From Chromobotia macracanthus (taxonomy: Eukaryota > Chordata > Actinopteri > Cypriniformes > Botiidae): DNA of 64,000 bases. The notes below the pieces were generated by a model, which did no database searches, was not told the DNA's origin, and saw only the letters and a program-made list of their open reading frames with translations. Numbering within the stretch: the stretch's first letter is position 1; each line of letters opens with the position of its first letter. A program made the translations under genes and the position numbers. Positions 35,537-48,200 of this stretch are shown piece by piece. Location: assembly GCA_036877525.1 (NCBI GenBank), contig JAZGTH010000013.1, positions 10,026,001 to 10,090,000 on the forward strand. Direction: 5' to 3'.

Positions 35537-37660
35537 TTTATTGACACGTATCCATCAGCGTGTCCTTCAATGCAATTTAATGTGCAATTCATCGAAGACA
35601 AACAGATCACAGCTCCAGTGCTTAATGTACTGAACACATGTAAAAACCATGTTGGATAATTAAGGAGGTATTCATGATCGTTATGATCAAGTTATGTACA
35701 CTGAAGGAGATTTTAGGGGGAAATGAAGACATTTCTGGCTCCTATACATCACCATAGAAAATAACAGAGAATTGTGCCTTCATGCAGAATCTTAATAAGA
35801 AACTGCTGAACTTTGGTTGACAATGTTTAACATATGCAACACAATGGATCGCTTTGATTCAAAACGTAGCTTCTGATAAAAATCACAATGTGGTTGATAT
35901 TTTTCTTTGACGTTTTTAAAAGGATGAAGATGGTTACGATTTTTCTTGTTCTGAAAAAAAAAATGCAAACATATATGGCAGTAAAATCGTTATCAAAAAG
36001 TCCCTAGGTGAGGCAAATGCTACACCTGTTTATTCTTTTACAAATAACTTACAATTCAAACAGTGCAGTTTTACATTTGTTAACTTAATGTTTTCCTTTT
36101 TGAACTATTTCTCTATGAATCAAATGTAAGGCAATACAACACAAGAAAAGATAAAATAACTCCTGATAAACAATAATGATAACTAATTATGATGATTATG
36201 CATAGACTCTAATAATCTTGCATGCTCCTCAAACCAAACAACAAAACCCCTCAAAATCTAACTCTCAGTACCCAGTACTTCACCCCAGCTGTACTAATTT
36301 TCCATTTTTTCCAGAATTTAAGGGATGGAATAAGGCAACAAGAGTCCGTAAAAAAGGCATTAAAGTTGATCTAAATGGAAATTGTTTGCAAATCAGAATG
36401 TTTGTCCACAGACCCCTAAAGATAATTCCCCAAAATGCACCCGTTCCCACAGCTTCAAGCTTGGGTCCCCTCGCAGAGGTTTTTAGAGTCCAAAAAGCAA
36501 GACATGGGCATTTGAACAGCTTATAGTTTTTATTCCCAACTTATGAACCGGCGTCCAATTTCTCCTCTGGAAAAACATAGGAGTCTCGTGATGAAATCCC
36601 AGTGTTAGGGGGAGGACACTGATGACAAAATGTCCAAGATGCCTCGCAATGGACAAATCCTGAATTTCAGCACTAATTACTGTCTGTATTTCAGTTGCGA
36701 AATACAACTCAAGGTTAATGTTTTGTTTTACTTTTATTTTGTTTGAGTTGAGATTTTGGAGAGGAAAGTAAAAAAAAATCCCAATTCAGTCCAAGGGTTT
36801 TAGATGGTTAGCTGGAAAAAAAAGCAGAAGACATACTGTATTTTTTGTAAAGAACTCTTGATTTTGGACCATATTTTAACTACATGCTATCAGAAAGTTT
36901 CATAATATGATCCAAAGTTCAACACACATCAAGAAAGATTCTTGAATCTCACGAAACAAGTTCAAGATCACATTTAAGATTTATAAATAGTATTTTTACA
37001 TACATTATAGCCTATTTTTAGAGCTATTAAGATTGTTTTGCACTGACATTTTTTTCATGATTATTACAGAAATTCCATTTTGTATTTGTATTGATTTGAA
37101 ATTCCTGTCAAAGGTGATTGCACTATACTTTTTACACAACATATTGCATTTCTTTTTCAACAATGTTGGGGACTGACATGTTGTCAACAGGTTTCGTGAA
37201 ATTCATCCATGTGTGTTAATTACCACCGCAGAAAGACCAGACAGAACACACATCTTGATTTGCACTACAGTAAGATCTTCAGTCACTTTGTACCTGCTGA
37301 TACAGTTTTAGACTCTGTATGCAACTTTATTGAAGCGAAACTATGAGCTTCACAATGGCAAATGAAAACAGCAAATTTGAGGTTGTACTAACACCAATTG
37401 ACCAGGAGAGGGCACAGAGGAGCAGGAGTTCAAAAAGATCTGAATGGCAGGAAAAAAAAAAAAACATTTGTGTAGCTACAGAAAATTGCTCAAAGTTGGT
37501 TACATTTGAAAATTAAAACAATTTGCCATTCTGGTGCACAAAACCCCACAGTAAACAGGACAGCCCTCCAGAGGACAATGCAGCACCTTCAACATTGCTA
37601 ATCAAACAGAGGAGTTCACTACACCATTAGAACATTAATGTCTGGAGCAGCTGTATGTTG
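35537..37660 (-). other. rock1: Probable ROCK1 3' UTR
   Basis: AT-rich sequence without coding capacity or recognisable repeats, following the inferred stop codon. Minus-strand AATAAA signals (TTTATT on the plus strand) occur at 36528-36533 and 35537-35542. Either could end the transcript; the second would give a 3' UTR of about 2.1 kb. A short GT run lies near 37870, inside the intron next to it. Confidence 0.45.
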
Positions 37661-37709
37661 TCAGCATGTGCTGGATGTTGTGTCTGCCGCTTGGAGACTG
37701 GACTGCGCC
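37661..37709 (-). CDS. rock1: ROCK1 exon w29: last coding exon (inferred)
   Basis: A very good acceptor (tatctcctgttgtcttgtagcag on the minus strand) is followed by 16 in-frame codons giving AQSSLQAADTTSSTC and TGA at 37661-37663. The phase fits the exon w28 donor exactly. The tail differs from the short mammalian ending I recall, so this is an inference from splice signals rather than homology. An alternative acceptor 3 bases upstream (tag) would change the junction to one extra codon. Confidence 0.6.
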
Positions 37710-38977
37710 CTGCTACAAGACAACAGGAGATAAACATCCAGTCATGACACTATCCTGCCCTCACGGCTGGCACGCATGGCCTTCATTCACAATCTACTAC
37801 TCGTACATGTAGAAAGCTGTAATGTTCAATGTTAAATACATATACTGAGGAATCTCAGTACATGTATATGTGTGTGTGTGTGTGTGTAAAAAATTCTCAG
37901 GACCATTAAGTTTTTTCATTGTTATGCTCAACTGTCACAGAAATGCCATAATGCAAAATAATATTAACTTTGGCTTCTATTAAGAACTGTATTTAGTTAC
38001 CTTAGCATGCTTGTATTCCTGGGGTTCCTGCGGAAGGATTGGTTCGCTACTGAGCGAGTAGACATTGTGCGTGGGGAAGCCCTTGAAAAGGTAGAAGGAG
38101 GAGTCTTGGGGATCTTCTTGCCGAGATGACCAATCCATTTCTTCTGCTCTTCTTGGGACAAGGCCAGAAGTAACATGTCTCTGGCTGATGTCACATCGTA
38201 ATTCACTGAGGGATGAGAATGCAACCAAATACCAATAAATGTATGTGTCGATACATACATGCTTTGCCATAAATGTAATTGAATGTACAGTCATGTGTGT
38301 AAGCTTGACATCTATGTAATATAAAAAAGATCTGTTGTGTCTGAAACTGTCGGTTATGGGCCATAATCCACACTGATACTGTTTCCTGGTTATGTTCATT
38401 GCTGGAGCACTGGAAAGGCTCTGTTGTCATTATACAGCAAGAGAGTGGCTTCTAATAAAAACAATCACAGAAGCTTTGTACTGTTTGTTTTGTAAACATG
38501 TAACAGATTCAACTTTTGATTCAAGTTTTATCGTTACTATAGGGTTCTTTTAAGTTTGTTGTTTAACATTTGTTTTGCACACATAACCTTTACGAATTCC
38601 AACAAACCATCATCAGAACACCGCAAATTTATCAATTACAGCATGTTTTCAGGTATTATCAACAACATTTATCAATTTCCACTTGTAATAATAGATAACA
38701 TAAATATGTCCTATCCCCTTCACACAGTAATTTCCCAAAACTTATCAGCACATCAGAGAAACCAGACAGCATTAAATAAGTTCTTTAATAAAATTTAATT
38801 TATATAAGAGTTAATTAATAAATTAATAAAAATTTGTAGTTGTAAAAATAGTTGTAAAAAGTAGTAAAAGTTGGCAGAGTCTATAGACACAAGTGACTCC
38901 AAAGGTACTGCCACACAAAAGCAAAAAGTAATCCATAGACATGGATATATATATATATATATATATATATAGTATAC

Positions 38978-39026
<49 letters not shown>

Positions 39027-42000
39027 TCTGGTAACATGCCCCAAAACAACAGGCAATCCTCCAGTTAAACCACTCCATAAAGCTTTAGTCTATTATTAGT
39101 AGGGGACAGCATGCTATTTCCCAGCATCACTGTTTGTCAGTGTGTTTAAGCATGCCACCTTTTTAAATTGGCCACCGTTTACCCCTTTCTTAAAATACAT
39201 AAAAGTCCACCTACAGCACAACATAAATCAACAGAATCTGTAAAATCCAATACAAGTTGACTTCTAGTTCAAACCTTGCAACCACACGTGGTTCTAACCA
39301 CAAGGTTAGAATGTGTAAAATGTCTGCTGTCAAACTTGATGTAATTACTCCTACTACTAAATAATCTTAACTAAATACCTGAATCACAAATTACTAAGTG
39401 GTGGTGTGTGAATTGTTTTTAAAATACTGTAAAAGACATGAAATGTGTGAATTTCACTGCATTAAAATATAAAACCAAGTAAAATCTGCACACAAAAAAA
39501 TTAATACAAGCCAAAGAATTAACTTCTCTTTACATACTGTAAAATGTTAAAGTTGTTTATTCAGTGAATAACGTGTCTTGACCACAAAAGATAATCTGGC
39601 AATTTAACAGCGGTTTACTTGAGTATTGTTTATAAAATGAGTTAGTCACTTCATTTTATAAAAAGACAGCAAAATTATACAACTATACAATGCAATTATA
39701 CAATGTATGTCAGAGATTACAGACCTAATATAATGGGGAAAAAAACAACCACCTGCTGGTGTCTCACCTTTGCAAGGAGCAATAACATCCTCCTTCTTGT
39801 CCAGATGGTCTTTGTGGCACTTGACATGGCAACGGCGACACTCCAGGGCTGGCGGGGGCTTGAACATGTGCCACAGCGGTTTGGAGCAAGCTTCACAGGT
39901 AGATGGAAAATGGTAGAGGGTGGGAATGAACTCATGGCCTTTGTGGGGCAAGCAGTTGGACTTATCCCCCTGAGGAACATTCTCCATGTCTGTTTCCTTC
40001 CTACACTCACCTTCATTGGCATAAAGAATCTGAGGAACAAAAACATTATTTTGATTAATATGGGTATATTAATATAATGAAAGACAATGACTTTGTTTTT
40101 TGACAATGAAAGTGTTTTTTTGGAATTTCCCCATAATTTAGCTTCCCTAGGTTCTCAAACATGAACCAGATCCATTTAGAAGCAAACAGTGTCTTATCCC
40201 AAATAACAGCACTGATACAGCAGTAGATGAAATGGTTCAAAACCCTTTAAACATCATCAGTGTATGAAGTCTGAAAATAACTTACCTGGAATATTCTGGG
40301 AATTTCATCAGTTTCCGCACGATACACATCACCTTGCGTGACAGGACGCACATGAAATAGTTTGCTGTTTTAAAGAATTACATTTTTTTAAAAATTAAAA
40401 TTTGTCTTTTTTAATAAAAAAAAAAAAACTAAATTAAAAAAAACCCAGAAATGTGTTGTTAACATGTATAATACTTACTCAATATCTAGTACCATAGAAG
40501 GGTTGGACTGCTCCTTATCTTGCTCATCGTTGTAAAACAGAATTTTCTTACTGCTCACCACAACATACTGTAGGAAAAATTTGCAGTTATAAAACATTTG
40601 TAACACACTGCAGTTTCTATATAAATCAAATATCTATATGTACACAAGTCTCACCTGCTTCTTCCAGCCATATCGTTTTATATTAGCCCTTTTGGGTATT
40701 GAGAGCCAACCTTCAAGTCTTGATTCTGAAGACAAATGAAAACAATTTACAACCAAGTAAAAAAAATCCTAAAATTCACATGCAGTAACTCAGATATCAG
40801 GGAATTGTGATCACTGGTTGTGAAAGCAGAAAGACTGTGACACAGTGCATAAAAATCAAATGAACATGCATACAAGCATAAACCAGCTACACTTTAAAAC
40901 AATAGTCTCACATTACAGCTTGTAACGATAGGCTGCTGCTTTGACTTTCAAGTCAACATGAAAAATTCACAACTAATTTTTCTTCCATGTTGTTTTTCAG
41001 AGTGAAACTATATTTACCAGGGAAACAAATGTAATGCAGGACTATACGTCAAGAGATGATTGGATGGGAGAAGCAGGATATAGGGCAGACTGTGAAGGTA
41101 CTGCTCCCCTCTCAAACACTACACCACCTCTGAACAGAATTTTATACCTCAACATATTCCATTAGCTGTTTTGGCCATTTAGCCATTTTATTTGTTGCTC
41201 CCTCATTTGTAAGTCGCTTTAGATAAAACTACTTTGCAGACAGTGAGGTTATTATTATTATTATTATGTTCCTAATGCATATACTATTTTAATGTTGTAT
41301 AGCAATAAGTCTTACCACATCAGAGAGCAAAAATAAAATAAAAGTTTAGCCTGCTTTATCCAGTTATCAGACATTAGGTATTGTTTGTAAAAAACACATC
41401 TCAAGTCTATATAAGAAAACGAACACACACACTCACATATGTGGTTTATGGGGAACTCTCCATAGGCGTATTTATTTTTATACCGAGCTAATCAAATTTT
41501 CTATACCATTCTCCTAACCCTATTCCTAAACCTAACTAGCACAGAAAACTTTTGTCATCTTTTATATTACAAAAACAAATTTTAGTGTATTTTTAAGCAT
41601 TTTGGTTTAGGAGTACACAGGAAGCGTCCTTGTAAACCATGTTTCCATCATTATACACATCAAAATATACATACACACAACTGTATATTGAGTTAAACAC
41701 CTGCTCAGAGTCAGGAGTAGTACCAAAAGGTTTGATGAAGAACATTCAATTTTTACAGAGACAACAACACAGCACTAAATGAATCTAAAACAAACATAAC
41801 ATTACTCTTGTCAGTTATAAACACGCTGAGAAGTTGCTTTCTGAGGTATCACCAAACAAGATGCATTCATACAAAAATTTCTGCTTATTTCCTCCTTGCT
41901 TGTTTCACAAAAATAAGCAAGGAGACAAAACTGTTTAAAAGAAAAAGCCACCCAAGAACACAATCCAGGCATAACGGAATTCCAAACCCCAAGTTACTCA

Positions 42001-42260
42001 CAAAGAAAAAGAATAGAAGATACAGAGATAAGAAGAGCAAGGAGATCCAACTAGACATGAGGAGAACAAGAGATGAGAGAAGACTCAACACAGACAATGG
42101 TAGTCAGTAGCAATGTACAGTAAACCACCAGTCTATCTGCCAAAATGACACTATCCTGTTATGACAGAAATACATTTAAGGAGGCAGTTGTGGCCTAATA
42201 GTTAAAGAGTCAAACTTGCAACCAGAAGGTGCCCAGGCACAACAGTGCTGCCCACTGCTC

Positions 42261-42293
<33 letters not shown>

Positions 42294-45200
42294 CTTGCAG
42301 TGTGTTCACTCCTCCTCATCTACATAAATCTCAACAAATGTTTATATGTGCAATTATTTGGATTAATCCATACACTCACTGGCCACTTTATTAGATACAC
42401 CTGTTCAATTGTTTGGTAACACAAATTGCTAATCAGCCAATCACATGGCAGCAATTCAATGCATTTAGGCATCTAGATGTGAAGACGACTTCAACCGAGT
42501 TCAAACCGAGCATCAGACTGGGGAAGAAAGGGGATTTAAGGGACTTTGAACGTGGAATGGTTGTTGGTGCCAGACAGGCTGGTCTGAGTATTTCAAAAAC
42601 TGCTGATCTACTGGGATTTTCACGCACAACCATCTCTAGGGTTTACAGAGAATGGTCAGAAAAAGAGAAAATATCCAGTGAGTGGCAAGTGTGTGAACGA
42701 AAATGTCTTGTTGATGTCAGAGGAGAATGGGCAGACTGGTTAGAGATGATAGATAGGCAACAGTAACTCAACTAACCGCTCGTTACAACCAAGGTATGCA
42801 GAATGCCATCTCTGAACACACAACAGGTTGAACCCTGAAGCAGATGGGCTACAGCAGCAGAAGACCATACTGGGTGCCACTCCTGTCAGCTAAGAACAAG
42901 AAATGGAGGCTACAATTTGCACAGACTCACAAAAATTGGATAATAGAAGACTGGAAAAACTATGCCTAGTATGGTCTCGATTTCTGCTGCGACATTCAGA
43001 TGGTAGGGTCAGAATTTGGTGTAAAGAACATGAAAACATAGATCCATCCTGCCTTGTCTCAACAGTTCAGGCTGGTGGTGGTGGTGTAATGGTGTGGGGG
43101 ATATTTTCTTGGCACACTTTGGGCCCCTTAGCACCAGTTTAGCATTGTTTAAATGGATGTGCAGCTGACAAATCTGCAGCAACATCGTGATGCAATCATG
43201 CCAATATGGACCAAAATCTCTGAGGAATGTTTCCAACACCTTGTTGAATCTATGCCATGAAGAATTAATGCAGTTCTGAAGGCAAAAGGGGGTCCAACCC
43301 GGTACTAGCAAGGTGTACCTAATAAAGTGGCCAGTGAGTGTATATCAGGTAATTAATTTGAAAAGTTAAATAAATTTAAAATAAATTAAAGTTTTATAAA
43401 TTCACAGCCCTGTTTTAACTATTTATCAATAAATAAACTTTGCAACTGAATCTGGGTTAAAGCCTGTATGTTGACATTAAAAGTGAAGTTCAGCTATTGT
43501 TAGTTACAAAATCTGTATGATGGAGATGATGCAAATTGGCTGAAACAATGATTAATGACATAAAACCAATGACACATTTGTATACACAATAATTGCATAC
43601 ATCACGAAGAATGGCTAAATTATTCAAAACAACAGGAACAATCTCTCATATTTGAAGTTTATACAGAGATCAGCGAACTTGTAACAGAAGCATTAGTAAT
43701 GTGTCATACAGGTTGCCATTACCTGCGATGTTGCTGTCAGCCTCGTCAGTCTGTAGGCTGGTGACGCTGGAGTTGTCCATGCGCAGCTGCAAGTCATTTA
43801 GTTTTTCTCTAAGCTGCTCAATGTCACTTTCCTTACTGTCTAGTTGCATCTGCAGCTCATTGCGATATGTGCATTCTTCCGCCAGTTGCTGCAAATACAA
43901 GTGACATTGTATAGAGAATGCTGATGTCACACCGCGTTAAATTCTGGGTAAATGTTTTGTTTCAACACCATTAGGTCAGATCACGCTGCCTGTGTGCTAG
44001 TGAGTTTAGGTCAGTATTTTGATTTTGTCATGGTTGTGAAAAATGTCACCACTGTAAGTCATTTCCGCTGCGTCAAGAAGAGTCGCAGTAACTCACCTCA
44101 TTTGTTGCCTCAAGGGGAAAACTGGACAATACTGTTTTTTTTTGTCTTTTCTACATGTAAACACCTGGAGAAGCACATTAAGGAGGTGACGAGAAGACAA
44201 CAGATAGCAAATCTAGTTGTCAAGTTGTCACTGATTAAACCCACTGCTTATCACTTAATAATCAGAAGTTTTTTTTAAAAAGACTTTGAATTTGCTTTTT
44301 AAACTTTGCTTTTAAAAGTCTATCTTTTGCGAGAAAAGGACCAGAAATATTTGATGACTCATCCGGCGCTACAAAAATGTTCATCCAATCAAATAGTTCA
44401 ATGAAAAGGAACAAATTATTTTGTGTCAGATGTGATGTGAAAATTTTAGATGCAAAGAAAAGTGCGTTTTGCAGTTGTTTAGTCACATTGAATTTTATTA
44501 ACGCAAACGTTGTGTTGCCTAGCACCTAACAGCTTGTTTACAAGACTTACTGCCTGCATCTCACTGAGCTCCTTCTGGTACTTGATGGCCATGTGATTGA
44601 ACTTCTCCTTCTCCTGGTTCAGCTCCAGCTGCAGTTTGCGATTCTCCTTCTCTTTTTTGCGCAAGTCAGTCGTACTGTCTCTCTTCTTCTGACCCAGCTT
44701 CATGTCCTTACGGTTCATGATCTCTGCCAGCTTATTTACCGCCTGCAGTTACAAGTGTATAATATAAATATTACTCTGTTCCCCCAGAACTTCCTTCTCA
44801 CATACATCGTTTTTTCAATTTAAGTGTATATACACATATGGTTCACAGGTCTGATATGGTTGTTCTCTGGTCATACCTGGGTCTTTAGGGTTTTTTCTAT
44901 GTTGAGGGCCTTTTCATAGTTCGCCCTGACCGAGTTTACCACCTCTTCCCTCTCTGCTGCAAGCGCTACAGTTGATAACCATTAAGAAAGGTTATGAGGC
45001 AGTGAAGGTATATTTTAAGTCATTAATGGCTGTGAGAATTACCTTCTTCCTGGGCTCGTAGTCTCTCGTTCAGCTCGTTCTTTTCCTTGCTAAGGATCTC
45101 CACATCTTTGGTAAGGGTTTTGTTGGATTCCTCAAGCTGAAACAAATGCAGGCAGATTAATAATGCACCGAAAGGGCAAAGGCAGTAGGATGAAAACAGA

Positions 45201-48200
45201 AAGTGAAGTTTTAAATTTTATGCTGCAATTTGTTCTGAATAACTAACAATAATTTCTATTAAAGTTAAAATAGTTAAGTTATTTATTTTCTTCTATTAGT
45301 GTGACTTAATATCTAGGCTCCAACCATTTTTTAACTTATTCTTTGTAATGAATTAATTTTCTATAAACTACATTATAGACAAAGATCTTGGTTTATTGAA
45401 ACAATATAAAGATAAGCAGAGGACTTTAAAATAACTCATAATTTGGATAATAGTTTACCAGCAAATCTAGAACAAGTTAGTCTCTCACTGTGTGTATAAT
45501 GCACAAAGCAGACGTGTGAGAAATGTTGTCAACATTGTCACAAGCTGATGTTTGGCAGAACAGATACTTTGCATATTTTCTCTTTCAGATTGAAACCGAA
45601 AATGGCATACTGGCAGAAAATTTTCAGTGGACAAAATTTTGGTGCATTGCTAATTCCTAAATGATTACAATGACTAACAGTTCTCAAATTCAGAGAATGA
45701 TTCTTGTCATTTGTGGGACACAGACCCGTGTGATGGTCAAGTCCTTGTCAGAAAGTTCTTGTTTGTATCGGGAGGCAGCGTTCTTATTCTCCTGAGACAG
45801 TTCGAAATACTGCTCCTCCTGCAGAGCCCGGGCCAGCTGCTCTGACTCGGCCTTCGTCATCGTAAGATCCAACTGAGCAGACAGCGAGTCCCTACAATAA
45901 CACATTTACTGCCTTATTCTGGACAGTACTAATGTATATTAAAAAAATAAAAAAAATAATATAAAAAAAAAAAGATGTATATCTGCAGGAAGACTTGTAC
46001 TTCTCAGACTGCAGCTCCTGGACTTTTCTATGAGCCTCCTGGATCTGCCGGTTCCTCTCCTCCATCTCCTCCTTCAGCTCCCTCACCTGAGTTTTATAGA
46101 GGGTCTGGAATAAAGTGGAAAAGAGCTTGAGATTAAATCCAGCATTTACATTCACAATTCTGTTCAGGATGTGCTATAGCAATATAACAAACCTATTCTA
46201 ATGAAATCAGTAAATAAAAGACAATTTAAAATGCCCAGCCAACACTACTGATGTACATCCATGTATGTACAGTTGCAATTTTGGCTGACTGAAGAATGAT
46301 ATACTCAGGCATTAGGACAGTATCAAGAACTTCAGTATCAAAAGACCTATAAAGACCTATAGAGAAATTACTGACCAACTTTGCAGTCCAATAAATGAGT
46401 ACTAAATTACAGTAATTATTATACAGTGAAGACTTTGGTAATAATTACGTTGGCTTGAGAAAGCCAAAGTTTCAATAGCATCACTATTACTCTCTTGCAA
46501 ACTTCTGCTTCTGAACAAAAGTTTAGTATGTAACTTATCCCACACCATTTGCTGTAGACCCATAAATGAGGGGTGAAATGGACTGGCTTATTGAGGAGAG
46601 GTGTGCTATGAGGCAATCAGGTGTATAATGTTTTTAGGGCATACGAAAAAGTGGGCACCAAAAATTCCATAGACTTAACATTGGGCTACATTTTGTGACG
46701 TAATTTCTTTATATCAGAATGTTTAAGAGACTTGGGGTGGGTTCATATCGCTCACCTTAGCAAGCAGCAACAAATATATTTCAACTTCGTAGCCATGCCC
46801 TAGCAACCATTTAGAGCACTCTAGCAAGTAAAATGAATTAGCCATATCTTAGTACTAGAACATCCTAAAGAAATGGGAGTTGGCTCTTTTGATTTACAAA
46901 TATATCTGTCTAATAGTTTTACACTGTTAACTGTCTAGTTACACCCTAGCAACCATTAACGGTACTGTAGCAACCATGTAATGAAATGAATAAGTCATGT
47001 CTTAGAATTAGAAACACTGTATAGACATATGGGTGGGCTTTTTTGACTCTGGCTGATGGTGACCTTTAGGTATTGCCCTGGCAACTTCCTACACTTTAGC
47101 AACCATTTAGAGCACCCTAACAACTGCATAACATTATGAATACGATACATTCCAGCATATCTATCATGCTAAATCATGTTAGCATCATGCCAAGTCATTT
47201 TAACATCATGCTTAGTCTGACTCTAATTCTAATTCTTGATTTCTGACTCTAACTCCTCCTATAGCTTTTGAGCTACAGCCATCCAGCTTTAAAGCTGTTC
47301 CTAACCCATATCTTAAATCATCTCTACATTTATGGCAGCCATTCCTTTCCAGTGCCTGTTGAATGCCAACACAGGCACATCTCATTCTGCTTAATGAAAT
47401 ACAGATTAAGTTAATTATTTTTTAACAAATGTGAAAAAAAAAACCAAAAAAAAAAAAACATGGTTGTGGTCATTACTACACTCTTGCAATAGGACAGCAA
47501 AAACAGTGCTAGCAGGGTTCAATTCTCAAAGAAGGGTTCAATTCTGTCTTTACTAGCAGAGGGATAGAGTGAGCTTCAAGTTGCTTTGAATTCAATTTCA
47601 AAGACAGCAGTTCATAAAAACAAGGTCAAGCTGCAGACTTTGGGGATAGATGGTTGTGTGGCATAGACAGTTCAAAAAACGCTCCTAGAGGCAGGGCTGA
47701 AGTCGTGCAAAGCTAGAAAAAGCCCTTCATCAATAAGAAGCAAAGAAGAGCCAGGTAGAGGTTTGCAAAAGACCATAAGCATCGGAACATAGTGGACTGG
47801 AGTAAGGTCATCTTCTCTGATGAGTTCCATTCAGCTTTGCCCAACACCTGGTCATCTAATGGTTAGACGGAGACCTGAAGAGGCCTACAAGACACAGTGT
47901 CTTCCGCATACTGTGAAATCTGGTGAAGAATCTGTGATGATCTGGGGGTGCTTCAGCAAGACTGTAATTGGGCAAATTTGTCTTTGTAAAGGGCGCATGA
48001 ATCAAGCCACATACAGGGTTGTCCTGGAAGAAAATTTGATTCCTTCAGCTCCGGCAATGTTCCCCAACTCTAAGGACTGTTTTTTCCAGAAGGACAATGC
48101 TCTATGCAATCAAGGTTTGGATAGAGGATCACCAGATTAAGACCTTATCATGGCCAGCCCAATCTCTAGACCTGAACCCTGTTGGAACCTCTGGAATGTG

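Larger units (their letters stand above)
40726..43722 (-). other. rock1: ROCK1 intron with SINE and Tc1-like insertions
   Basis: A 3.0-kb intron between w24 and w23. It contains an L2-type tail (41195-41262: catttgtaagtcgctttaga), a SINE fragment (42181-42330) and a Tc1-like element (42371-43342). The ORF at 41808-42110 is not a gene. Confidence 0.85.

Noticed and set aside
38795..39056. Minus-strand frames with Ser-Leu and Tyr-Ile runs
   Set aside because: Translation of the TA/AG microsatellite in a ROCK1 intron.
41808..42110. 100-codon plus-strand frame in ROCK1 intron
   Set aside because: Lys/Arg-rich low-complexity text without a domain, inside an intron.
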